Source: Dryas octopetala
Lineage: Eukaryota > Streptophyta > Magnoliopsida > Rosales > Rosaceae
Direction of reading: 5' to 3'
Length of the DNA: 64,000 nt
Assembly (NCBI GenBank): GCA_963921425.1
Contig: OY992840.1
Span: 7,566,501 to 7,630,500 of the forward strand
Positions 1-11,274 of the stretch are shown here, piece by piece. The first letter of the stretch is position 1, and every line of letters starts with the position of its first letter. The notes under the pieces are model-generated. The model saw nothing but the letters and a program-made list of their open reading frames with translations, had not been told where the DNA came from and ran no database searches. The position numbers were made by a program, and so were the translations under genes.

Positions 1-1027
1 AACTACTAGCCTGGTACTAGGGGCACATGGGCTGTGATTTTCTGGTTGTGTAAGTTCTTAGAAATACCCTTCATTCATATATATATATATTGAACAAAGA
101 TGGCTGAAACGTACTACAAAAGGTGTCTGCAAGCAACATAAAAAAATAAAACTAAAAATAAATGAACATATGTTTTTCTACAGAATTGTATATATCTTAG
201 TGTATAATAAGCACATTGGACCACTATTTAATTGATGGTAATTATTAGATATAGCATATAGTAATTTGCACTTTGATTCAAAGCAGAGTGTAACTCATTA
301 CTCATTACTCATTAGGTGTCATTTTTCCTTGAAGTACACTCCAAGCCTGCCCCTCGGTCCAAGTTGATCCATGAAAATAAATTTTTTATGAAGTTATTCT
401 AATTGTTACTGATTAATATTGATCATATTGAACTATTTATTTCTTTTTTTATAAATTTAGCTGATTAAGCTGTCTAGCACTTTTGTTGACAGGCACTGTG
501 AAGATGCTTGACACTTTACAGTATGCCGACGAAGACTGCCATCAAAGAAAAGAAAAGAATAGAAAGCCATTAAACCAAGGAAATCAGCCATGACATGGAA
601 ACCATTTTGGAGGTTGGCCAACCACACCCAAGTCTCAATTTAATTGGCTAAGACATGGAAATAACTTGAAACGTTGCATCATAAGGTTGCAACTTGCAAG
701 GCATAATTTCTCCTTTCTTACCACAAATCCTTAACAAATTGTTGAGATTCTTTATAAAACATTAGCGGATTCTATTGGTAACTTTTAAAATTATTTAAAA
801 AAAAAAAAAAAAAAACCGTCTGCTTTCCAATATAAACAACTACCATAATAAGAAAAAGTGACTCTATGGACACCCAAGAGTATCCCGGTTGTGGTGATAG
901 TATCACCACAACACTCAATTTTTTGTTCCAATCTTACCCCTAGTATTTATTTAATTTTAAATTAAAATAAAATTTTGATAAACTTAAAAATAAGTTAAAT
1001 AACAACTGAAGAAAACAGAACCAGATG
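1..1027. other. Gene-free AT-rich stretch
   Basis: No reading frame resembling a protein family is visible on either strand. The stretch holds short TA runs, a 19-base A run near 798-817 and AT-rich unique sequence. It ends at the probable target site of the hAT-like element that starts at 1036. Confidence 0.6.
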
Positions 1028-1035
1028 ATTTTTCC

Positions 1036-3211
1036 CAGGGACGAAGCTACATGTGGGCCTGAGTTGGCTGTAACCCCCCCCCCCCCCCCCAACCCACATG
1101 TAGCTCTATACAATTTTCAAAAAAATTTAAAAAATATTTGTAATATTGATATGTTCATAAATTCACATCCTTTTATATTCCTCTTATTTAGTTTTTATGA
1201 GTTCATTTGATTAAAAGCTTTAAATTTCATTTAGTTTTGTGTTTTTGGCTTCCGAGCAATAAAATGAGAAATTTCACTATTTATTTTACTTAATAGATTT
1301 TGACATGAATCCAATTGAAGATAGAAACTAACACCTTGAAGTTATTCCAGGTTCAATTTCGTGACATTTGAAGACTTCTAAGGTGTTCATTTTGAATTTC
1401 AAAGTCAGCCCAAAACTGCACCTGAGGAGAACTGAGTCAGCTGCATTGTGCGGGACATAACTTTTTGGTCCGAACTTGGATTAAGGCATATAATATAGGA
1501 TTGGAAAGAAGACATCCAGTAATTTCTATTGATATATAAAACGTAAATTTCTGAGTTGTTAAGGCCTCCAAATTTCTCTCCAAAAACAGCTCATAAATCA
1601 TGTTAGCAAAAGGATAAAGTGGTCACAAGGCATCTTTCCATTTTGAGTTATTGTCTATCACATGCTCTCTTTCTTTCCCCTTTGTTCGCCCATTTTAAGC
1701 AAAATTCAGAAACCACAATGTGAAGGCTCTGAATGAGGCAAAGAGAACATCTACTACCTATCTCAACATCCTTCAAGGATCATCCATTGAGAGATAAGAT
1801 GAAATATTCTCATTTTTGAATTAACAAAACCTTATCCCTTCATTTCCTTTTAATCCTAGCCACATATTCTAGACATAACAACTCGCCCAAACCATAAAAC
1901 ACTCTTTCAATTTCGAGCTCCCCCCTCCATCCTCTCTAATTTCACTCATTTTATCATTCATTCCATCATCTCATCTCAAAAACACACATCCCATCTTCTA
2001 TCTTCCAAAACCCTAGCCTTTTCTCATCTCTCTTCGTCATTTTTTTTCTTCATCTTCCCTCCATCAACTTTTCCTCTCAAAAAAGCCAAACACTATCACA
2101 ACACACATCTACCATATTCACCACCATTATTGCAAAAGGAGCTTGGAGGCACTTGGGACAAGAAGCTATTTTGGGCATCCTTGGAGGAGTGACACCTCTT
2201 GGGAGCTTGGCTTCAACATTTAGAGTTTTCTCTTTTCCTTCTTGTTTCCATTTATGTTTCAATTTGTTATGTTGTTTGTAACTTTTATGGCTAGTGAGTA
2301 GTTTCTTGATTTGGGGCTAGGAATGTAGCCCTAGCTCAACCATATAATGACTTTGTGATTTGTGATATAAATGCCCTTTTAGATATATATGCTCTTATGC
2401 TAGTTTAAAGATCATGACTTGTATGTGTGAATTTACCACTTGTGCATATGAGAAATGTTGTCATGTAGAAATTGGCTGGAGATTGGTAACCTTTAGTTTA
2501 TAAAGCTTGTTGCATAAAAGCATGGTAATTTAAAAGCACTTTGGTTGGATTGTTTTAATTGCTTGGATTCCTCATCCTTAGAACTTTATGCACCTAGGGT
2601 TTGCTATGGCATTAATCTTACGTAGTTACCTATCACCTTGGTTGGGATAGTCGATAACATGAAAGATAATGTGCCCTAATTTACCTTGATCGGGGGTTAG
2701 GAGGGAATCTAATCTATCTAATTTGGCATAATCACTAATTGCATTGTTTGTTACATGGGAGGGTTAGTGTGAACTCCTAATAACCTCAAATCTTTCATCA
2801 TCATTGAATTTAATTTGTACTTGAATTTGCTTGCATTTCCATTTGTTAGTTTCAAATTATAGTGTTACTTATCATCAATCAACCAAACAACAACTCAACA
2901 CTACACATTTGTACATACTATTATGTTTAGTCTTGGCTTTGCATAGTACATAGTAGGTTGTTTGTTAGTTTTATAACCCTAAAATCAATCTAGCTTGTGG
3001 TTGAAATCTCAATCCAATTTCTTGGGTACGACAACCCTCTACTTCCATTTTCATACTAAAACTTGACAACCTTGCACTTGAGGTAGGATAACAACAAATA
3101 TCTCTGAAAATTTTAGAGGAAATTTGTATAATCCCCCCCCCCCCCCCCCAAAAAAATTAAGATATATGAATTATTGGCCTAGCTAGAAAAATTTTTTTAG
3201 CTCCACTCTTG
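1036..3211. mobile_element. hAT-like non-autonomous element containing a nested LTR
   Basis: The left end reads CAGGGACGAAGCTA and the right end, reverse complemented, reads CAAGAGTGGAGCTA, an imperfect terminal inverted repeat typical of hAT elements. The flanking 8-mers atttttcc (1028-1035) and attttcgc (3212-3219) look like a decayed 8-bp target duplication. C-runs (1074-1090 and 3134-3149) lie just inside each end. No transposase reading frame is present. If the nested LTR is removed, only about 225 bp remain, so the original insertion was a MITE. Family assignment is inference from end structure. Confidence 0.6.
1147..3096 (+). mobile_element. Candidate solo LTR nested in the hAT-like element
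   Basis: The stretch begins TG and ends CA and is flanked on both sides by AATAT (1142-1146 and 3097-3101), the 5-bp duplication expected of an LTR retrotransposon. The last 100 bp, with a tract around 3025-3096 ending in ggataacaaca, resemble the 3' end of plant Ty3/Gypsy LTRs. The segment has no protein-coding content and no second LTR. The AATAT repeat is AT-rich and could be chance, so the exact ends are tentative. Confidence 0.45.
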
Positions 3212-3214
3212 ATT

Positions 3215-3431
3215 TTCGCATCCACACCTAAGTCATTCATACCTGGTCCAGGCATAATCCTATATGGGATTCTTTATGTCAATTCTATAACAAAAGCTTT
3301 TCATGCGTCAAGGTCGACGTACTCCCTTAAATGATCCTGTCAGAATAAGCTTCATGTATAAAATTGGCATAAAGGATTCTCGTATAGGATATCGTCCAGA
3401 CCAAGTACGGATAACCCAAGTGTGAATGCAA
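3215..3431. repeat. Foldback MITE
   Basis: Positions about 3215-3290 and 3357-3431 form an imperfect inverted repeat of about 70 bp; both arms carry versions of catacctggtccaggca and ggattctttatg. No coding content is seen. It sits directly against the end of the hAT-like element. Confidence 0.6.
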
Positions 3432-3726
3432 GAATCCCTAAAACAAAACCACCCCTACATGACTACCTCCCCTACACCTCAACTCATGTTGTTGGCAATT
3501 CCATTGTCGCGAGCCCTCGTCTCTTGTTTTTCTCTCTTTCTCCTTCCCAATGGACCTTCTCTCTAAGGGGTCTAGTGTGGGAGGGAGGAAAAGAGATAGG
3601 GTATCCGAGGGAAGGGTCGGCTACCATAGTTAGCAACAAGGGATGAGGTGTAGGGGTGGTGTTTTCCTTTTTTATTTGTTTGGTTTTTTTAATTTTATAA
3701 ATTGAATTTTTATTTTGTCAAAAAAT

Positions 3727-3777
3727 AATTAATAAGTCCACTTTTTTTTTTGGCCACTGAATTAATAAGTCCACTTT
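3727..3777 (-). mobile_element. Micro-retroinsertion (15 bp) with 18-bp TSD
   Basis: The 18-mer aattaataagtccacttt occurs at 3727-3744 and again, perfectly, at 3760-3777. Between the copies lie 15 bases, ttttttggccactg-type. Read on the minus strand the insert is a few bases ending in GGCC followed by A's, as left by a retroposed RNA truncated almost to its poly(A) tail. Confidence 0.75.
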
Positions 3778-5056
3778 ACACTCCTCAATAATAAATTAAC
3801 ACACCTAGTATTGCAATGCTAAAAACACACTCCTATCTTTAAAAATGGTAAAGAAACTCATGTTATAAACATGAACCACTGATGCTGAAGCGCTTGTCGT
3901 GTCATTTATTTAGTTTTTTTGCGCACTGGACAGATAGTTATTGTTCGATAGTAACTCTAGCAGTGATAAACAGTAACAATGGTCGATTGTCACTATTGAC
4001 ATTAGGGTGAATGGGACTCCATATCTTAGATTTTATGGTTTGTTAATTTTTGACATATTTATATAAGGAAAAGACATAAGGTATGTCTATAAGTATCATT
4101 TTTATGCGATTTTTTGGTAGTCTTGTTGTCTAGTAACAAAAAAGCTTAACAATTAGTGTCCATGCCAAACACTCGGCTCATTAAAGTGGACTGGCCTATC
4201 ACCGTATTTTTGCAGGGCTTTAAAAAAATCCCTTAATTTGTTTCATAATTAAACATATTATGACAATAAAATTGAAAATTTTGACTTTATGTTTATTGAT
4301 CTATTATAATTAATCTTTTTCATTTTGGTCAATAGTGACTAAAACGAAATTATGAAAAAAAAAAAGCATTGATTAATATGTAATTTTGAAAAAATTTATT
4401 GATTTATTTGTAATTGACCCTTAAATATATTATGACAATAAAATTAAAAAATTTGAACGAAAAATTTGAATGTTGGGCGTCCAGAGAGCACTCTTGGCTG
4501 TTTGATAGACACTATCCAATTTGAGATGAGGCCCATGATATAATACAATGAATTTAATAGCGTGCAAATTGTGCAAGTCTTAATGGTTCCATCTAATAAG
4601 CCCAATGATGTACGTAATGCCCAATTCAAGACATGTTTCAATGAGAAAGTACTCCCCACCAAGTGAAGCTGTGCAATTCGACCCAATCTGCAGTTCTGCA
4701 CTTTGTTCGGCTGTCTTTTTTTTTTTTTTTAATAACTTTCTTACATTTTTTTTTCCTGAATTTGAATCCATTTTTTACTTTACCACCTAAAATAAATTAA
4801 GTTAATGTGACACTTAAATTAAAAAAATTTTACAATGTCAAACCTTGGGTTACATTTTGTCAATATTTTCATTAAAAATTAAGAAATTTTGGTCTTTTCA
4901 TTTTATTATTCCATTGTTGGATAAATAAAAAAGTGCTGCAATGAGAAACTCATTGCCATTCCCCTCTCCCTCCACCCATCGTCGGCGGTCTCTTGTGCCG
5001 ACCACCCTACTCATCACCCTTCAACTAGCCCTCTCCCTTTTTTCCTTTTTTTTTTT

Positions 5057-5101
<45 letters not shown>

Positions 5102-5237
5102 CTCCATCGTTGAATCCCAAAGGAAGGCCGATTGATGACCTTCAAAATATAGGATTTGTGTCCCCGAATACCCGATGGAGTCCTTAGTCGAGGCGAGGAT
5201 AGGAATAGAAAACACGGCCCTGCCCTGTCCTGTTGTC
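3778..5237. other. Gene-free AT-rich stretch
   Basis: No supported gene. The open frames around 4444-5135 are short, low-complexity or overlapping, and match no family I recognise. The stretch carries T-rich runs (around 4716 and 4748) and the dinucleotide repeat listed separately. Confidence 0.5.
5061..5097. repeat. (TC)n microsatellite
   Basis: About 18 uninterrupted TC units follow a 20-base T-rich run. The tract is likely length-polymorphic. Confidence 0.9.
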
Positions 5238-5505
5238 ACAGTGTAGTCTCATGATCATAATCATTTATTTTTTAGATTATCATTTAAAGATCATCTCTAA
5301 AAAAATCAATCAAATTAAAAGGTATTTGGTTATGTAAGTGTTATCAGATAAATAAATACTTTTGGTAATAGTTATATTCATCATGTCTTTATTTGATAAC
5401 AATTGCATGACCAAACGATTTTTAAATTATTGGTTTTTTGCAGAGATGATCTTTAAATGGTGATATAAAAATGAAAAGTTTAATCCGATTATGAAATTAT
5501 ACTGT
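5238..5505. repeat. Foldback MITE, same family as 37145-37498
   Basis: Arms beginning acagtgtagtctcat and ending in actgt are inverted copies of each other. Both arms contain a tttaaagatcatctct-like block, and the centre includes ataaataaa/tttatttgata. The same internal motifs recur in the element at 37.1-37.5 kb. Confidence 0.6.
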
Positions 5506-5629
5506 AAAATGAGAATAATAAGAGAGAATGTAGATTAGGGAAGGTAGCTAGCATTCCTCTTAAGTTAATTTCCTGACAACGTATATTCCGTTAATAATTT
5601 TAAAGGTATTGCTTTGAGTTTATGATTTT

Positions 5630-5726
5630 TTTTTTTTTGTTACATTGAAGAGAATCGAATTATGGACCTAGCTTGATTCTAATTTTTATCTTATCCATCC
5701 TCACCACTTAGGCTAACCCCAAGAGC
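5630..5726 (-). mobile_element. tRNA-derived SINE (97 bp) with perfect 16-bp TSD
   Basis: The 16-mer ttgagtttatgatttt occurs at 5614-5629 and again at 5727-5742. The 97 bases between them, read on the minus strand, contain an A-box-like TTAGCCTAAGTGGTG near the 5' end, a B-box-like ATTCGATTC, and a 3' end of AATGTAAC followed by a poly(A) tail. These are the hallmarks of a Pol III-derived SINE inserted by target-primed reverse transcription. A second, equally long copy is at 25071-25167. Confidence 0.88.
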
Positions 5727-6424
5727 TTGAGTTTATGATTTTAAATATTAATTATTATACATATATTGTAATTTGAATAAATTAGTCATACTTGTAACAA
5801 TCAGGAATACAAATTTCTCTTAGTCTAGGTGAAGCCAAAATATGATTTGAGAGTTAGCCGCCACCCCCTTTCCCTTTCTAAATACTGAGATCAAGATTCA
5901 GGAGGACGTGGCCAACTTGGCTTCCTCGAATAATTTTATGAACACGTGACTCCTATATTTTGTGGAATGAATAAAAAAAGTAGAGTAGCCATTCAATTTG
6001 GACTCTCTTTTGTTTTCAATAAATTATGAATCATTTTTGGACACCACCACACCTGAGTAAAAATGAATCCATAAATTATAATCCAAAAGAGAAAGTATGC
6101 AAATAATTGAGAGAGAAAGTGAGGAACAGATTATAATCATTACACAATACACACTATACTTAAAAGGTTAGAAATACTCTCGCTTGTGTCCTCCTTTTTC
6201 TTTTTTTTTGTCAGAACTCATCTATATCCTTCACTTGCTATTTTCATAGAACAAAATTGACAAAATTAAAAATACGTCCCTAAACTACAAAGATAAAATT
6301 AATACATTCTAAAATTATATAAATCAAAATAAAACTATACAGTCTATACCCAAATTATATAGACCAAAAATATAATTTCGCCTAATAATAATTCCATATT
6401 CTATAAACATCTTTTTGGTTGGAC

Positions 6425-6462
6425 ATATTCTATATTCTTTTTTTGGCCGGGATATTTTATAT
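6425..6462 (-). repeat. Possible older micro-retroinsertion
   Basis: Degenerate 11-mers (atattctatat at 6425-6435, atattttatat at 6452-6462) flank 16 bases of T's followed by ggccggg. It resembles the other poly(T)-GGCC micro-insertions. It is also present in duplication unit 2, so it predates the duplication. Confidence 0.35.
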
Positions 6463-6703
6463 ACACGTGTAAAATAATAATACAAAAAATAAAAAACTAA
6501 AGAGGAGAATATAGACTGTTGGAGACACCAACGACCAACTTACAACTCTCTCTTTGAGTATTGATTCCAAGGTCGATTCCTTCTCTGATTTCCCTTCATA
6601 TATCAGCGTCTTCCCCTCCACAATCTGCTCTCAGTTACCCATTTCGATAAAACCCAAATTTCGCAGAGAAAGTCCTTGCAATATCGTCCACTACCCATCA
6701 ACG

Positions 6704-9700
6704 ATGACAGCTTGTGAAAACTCTGTGGACAGGTACTCTCCGATCGCCTTCTGTGCTTTGTTTGATTTCTCTTGCAACATTTATTGAATATTTGATCTGG
6801 GTTGTTCTCATATTTCATAATTTGTAGGAGTTCATGTTGTAATGCCAGTGTCAAATTTTTGTTTCATCATGTTGCTTTATATTTGTTGATTGTTAATCTT
6901 TGTATTTTTCTTATATGATTCTTTAGCTATTGTTTGATAATATATTACTGTGAGCTTACCAATCATTTCGAAATGTCCATTGATCTGGACTTTTCGTGTT
7001 TTGTATGAATTTGCAATGCAACTTCATATTTTATTCTTTCTGCCTTTGAATGTATCATTTTCGAATTGTTAATAATAATGGGATTGGTAACTTAATTTCG
7101 TTGTTCAAATCTCAACAATTTACTGATATGCTTGGTTTTTGCTGGTGTTTTACTTGATTCCTTTCTGCTAATGGTTTTGAATATCGAATTTGATTATATA
7201 CTGAATTATAATTTTCGTGTGATTGCTATGCCTTTTTTTTTTTTTTGATACTCTGATTGTTGTGCTAGATTCTATATATTATATATACATAAGAGTGTTT
7301 GAGCACTAAAAGTATTTGAACACTCTAGTGTGCGTGTGTGTGTGTGTGTGTGCGAGACATTGATCAGAACTCTGCACAATTCCTCCTGCATCAAGCTTAT
7401 ATGAATCAAATGTGGAACATAGATTACTAGAAGTGACTTTATTATGAAGAAGAAACCACCCATAACCTTGCCCATATGGCCAAATCGACAAGCAGCAAAC
7501 ATGAACTACACATTATACTATTAATAGTGTATAGTAGCATGCCCTCTCTTAATTCATGTGTTGGGTGGAAGTAGAATGGCAGAGTAGATGAATATTATTA
7601 TTAATTTGGAAAATAATAGAAAATAGCATTTTAAAATGTAGGAGACTGCATTTCATATCGAAGCACCCAACTAAGCTATTATGCGTCTCCTTAATACTTT
7701 ATGCGTAAAACTGTTTGAAAGACATACCTCTCTAAAGTGAGCTTTTTCTTTTTGGTGTTATATTTGTTTTTTTAAATTATGATTTAATTGATTTCTAATC
7801 ATATTAGAGGTAAAGAATCTAATTTTTATAAAAGGAGAATATATTAGCAAAATAGAATCATCATTGTTTCCTTTTTTCCAATTGTATTAGTAAAATACGC
7901 AGAACCAAATTGGTTGAGGATATTAATAGACAAAATTTAAATTTTAAGTGTCATATCAAATCAATTTCTATTTGTTATGTATGAGAGTATGAGGAATCGA
8001 TTATGTAGTCTGATTTCCGTGGGATTCAGTAGTGTTAGCTGTCCTGGTGAAGCAGTTCTAATTGAACAAAAACCATTTCTTTTTTTCTTTCATTGTTTCT
8101 TTCTTTTTATATATATATTCAGCTTAGTTAAACTCGTATGTCATTGTTCTCTCCTTTAATTGGTAACTTTGCATAGATTATATATATTGTTTGTTCTTAG
8201 AATGTTTTACCTGTGTATAGATTATATATATTGTTTGTTCATAAATTTACCTGAATGCTTTACCTGTGTATTATCTTTTTCTTATTATGCCTTTGTTTCT
8301 CTTCCTGGAATGATTTTGATTGCACATCCAGTAATGTTTCTTTCTCTCCCAACTTCTTAGCTTTTAGGTCTAATTTCATGTGTTGATCTATTATCTACTT
8401 TTCAATTAATACTGAGTTGTTTAAGTCAGATAGCCCAATTGATGATGTTGCCACCAAAAAAAAAAAAAAAAAAGTTAACAGACTATACCTTACCTGATCA
8501 AGACATTGAATATTTTTAAAAAATAATAATAATTAAATATCAGTCTGTACTTTATATACTACATGGCAGGAGAGTAAGGACTTTTATATTCACAGAAGAA
8601 GGTAATATGGACTAATCTAATTCTACAAGTCATTGTTATCCCCAAGAAAAATTGTGCTACATGATCTTTCCTTTCATGCCAGTCAGATTAAGGGAGTGTA
8701 ATTTAAATGTTTCATTCTTTGTATATTACGTGAAACAGAAATGAATGTATTACATTTGTATTATTTGGTTGTATGTTTTCTATACTTATGACGTTTACCT
8801 TTCTTTTCCCCCCTTTTTGGTCTCTGTGGAACCAGGAAAAGTTCACTCTCTGGACTTAATCCACTTGAAGCAGTACTATTTGATATTGATGGAACTGTGT
8901 GTGATTCAGATCCAATTCACCGCCAGGCGTTCTGTGTAATGCTTCAGGAGGTAAGAGTTTTCTTTTCTCCACTACCTTTCTGAAAACAAAAAAAATAACA
9001 AAATTCTGTTACAAAAAAAAAAAAAAAAAGATTTGGAATTTGTCTGGTCATGATTTTACATTGTTTTAACTACATTCATATCAAACCATCAAAAGTGCAA
9101 AGGATGCTTCTACTTTTTAGTCAAAGTTGCTCATACGTTTGTATAAACTTTGTAACTGTGAACTGATAATCATATGTACAATGAAAAAGTGCATTAGGAA
9201 CAGTAATTATTTAAACAAGTAAGCTTGTAATATTGTATGAATTTTAAAAATCTTTTAACTGTAGAGAGAGGTAATTAACTGAAATGGTGCAATTAACAGA
9301 TAGGTTTCAATGGAGGGGTTCCGATTACTGAGCAATTCTATATTGAGAATATTTCTGGCAAGCATAATGATGATATTGCCAGGATACTTTTTCCTGATGA
9401 TTTCCAACGAGGCTTAAAGCTCACAGAAGAGAAGGAAGCCATGTTCCGTAGGTAAAAGCATCACCTTCTTTATACTTGGAATTTCTTCAGGTTCCCAGCT
9501 TATAATTTCCTTGATGGAAAACAGATTGGTTGCCGGACAATTGAAGCCAGTGAGTGGTCTCGATAAAGTGAGGAAATGGATCGAAGATCGTGGGTTGAAA
9601 CGGGCTGCTGTTACTAATGCTCCAAAAGAAAATGCTGAACTAATGATCTCAATTCTTGGCCTCACAGATTTTTTTCAAGCTGTTATTCTTGGGAGTGAGT

Positions 9701-10072
9701 GTGAGCATGCCAAGCCACACCCAGAGCCCTACTTGAAGGCTCTTGACATACTCAAGGCATCGAAAGATCACACTTTTGTGTTTGAGGTCTGCCTCTTCTT
9801 ATGCCAGGTTTTGAGAAAAATAAATTTTAAGGGAACATTTGAAATTTATTATCTGTTCTGTTTTTCTTTGTTAGGATTCTGTTTCAGGGATTAAAGCTGG
9901 TGTTGCAGCTGGTATGCCGGTTGTTGGTTTGACTACCGGAAATCCAGAACACATATTAATGCAAGCAAAACCTACCTTTCTTATAAAGAATTATGAAGAT
10001 CCAAAATTGTGGGCGGCATTAGAAGAGCTCGATAAGAAGGGTGGGACTGTTAGTGCTACAAATGGAGCTTAA
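6704..10072 (+). CDS. SGPP: HAD-family sugar phosphatase, SGPP-like, copy 1
   Basis: Exons are 6704-6732, 8836-8950, 9300-9451, 9525-9786 and 9875-10072, giving 251 aa with every intron GT-AG and the frame preserved. It is a subfamily I haloacid-dehalogenase hydrolase, closest by memory to Arabidopsis SGPP (At2g38740), a phosphatase of small sugar phosphates. Motif I is FDIDGTVCDSD (nucleophile D26, acid D28), motif II Thr is T129 (VTNAP), motif III Lys is K162 (AKPHPEPY), and motif IV starts at E186-D187. No signal peptide is evident, so it is probably cytosolic. The cap segment reads H38-R-Q-A-F-C43, whereas copy 2 and the wider family have A-F-R; this is the one notable oddity. The start is the first in-frame ATG; the frame upstream is open but has no ATG. 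The 2.1-kb intron 1 carries TG and T repeats. Confidence 0.93.
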
Positions 10073-10652
10073 AGCATCTATCATCTCAATCAAATGATTG
10101 GAAAATTCAATGGCAAACTAAAGGAATGATTAGCAAATTCAGTGGTAGACTCAACGGGTTACTTCAATAATTTTATTGCTACAGTATATTTTAGTCCACC
10201 TGTAGATGCTAATTCTGGGATATTGTTGTCTTATTTTCAACTGTTAAGTCAGTTATAAAATTTAAGTAGCTATTGATGACTATGTCAATGCATACATTTG
10301 ATTCTGAAATTGGAAATAAAATGTTCTGTTCACTCTAAGAAAGTGAAGGGTAGAGACATGATATACCAGCTTCAGAATTTTTTTTGGTATTTTTTCTTTT
10401 AGAAAAACTCACCAATTGCATGTAAATCATAGCTTTCTCATCTACATATCAAATTAAAATTCTAATCAATCAACACTTCTCACATTTCATGTAACGAAAA
10501 AGTTAACATACTATGCAAGAAAGAATTTAACAATTTATGAATCATATTGTCAGCAAATAAAAAACCAATTTGTGAGATATAGTACCATAAAATTTTATTA
10601 TGTATAAACATGTAAGTAAATATAAAATATAATTACATATACAAGAAAACTA

Positions 10653-11274
10653 AGGGGGGTGTTCCCAACTCAGATTTTAATGGAATTCCATGGATTTTAA
10701 AGGAATTATGGATTCTTATGCATTTCATGGATTTTAATGGAATTCCATAAAATTCATAGGATTCTAATAGAATTCTATTGTATTGGATTTTAATGAATTT
10801 TGTTGGATTTTAATGGATTTTTAATTAATTCTAACCCTTAAGAATACTCCAAAATGTTTGAAGACTCCATATATCCATCAAGCGCAACCGTGCATATATC
10901 AGGTCATGAATTTGGGCAGTGCGGTTCTTTTGAACGACCCCTTATGCCTAGGGTTAGAACTTTTATTTTGTTGGCCTATTTGATTGAGCTTTTTTGCTTT
11001 GTTGTGAGCTTTTGTTAAGTTTTTGTTTTTGTTTTTGTTTTTGTTGTGAGCCTTTGGGTTCTAATTTTATATGTCTATTAAACTGTTTTAATGCATTGCT
11101 ATTTCGAACAAAAAAAAAAGAAGGTGAAGTCATGAAGGAAAGATGCTCTCCTTGTATAATAAGCAAATATAATTTTTCTCAATTCAAACACAGGAACAGG
11201 GCAACTGGTAGACAGTTACACTTAAATATCTATTGATCAGAATGATGGCAAAATATGAGTCACTTATTTAATTT
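10653..11274. other. Spacer between duplication units, with MITE-like sequence
   Basis: No gene. Positions about 10655-10845 consist of repeated ggattttaatggaattcc-like units in both orientations, a MITE-type fragment that begins exactly where unit 1 homology stops. A (TTTTTG)n-like run lies at 11017-11044. Confidence 0.55.

Larger units (their letters stand above)
5873..10652 (+). repeat. Tandem duplication unit 1 (SGPP gene plus flanks)
   Basis: This roughly 4.78-kb segment is repeated in direct orientation at 11275-15990. Similarity starts at a tttctaaatactgagatc block about 0.8 kb before the start codon and ends in an aattacatatacaagaa block about 0.58 kb after the stop. Introns match closely apart from small indels: unit 1 has a roughly 53-bp tandem repeat near 8170-8270, and unit 2 lacks about 70 bp of intron 1. 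High intron similarity points to a recent duplication. Confidence 0.95.
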
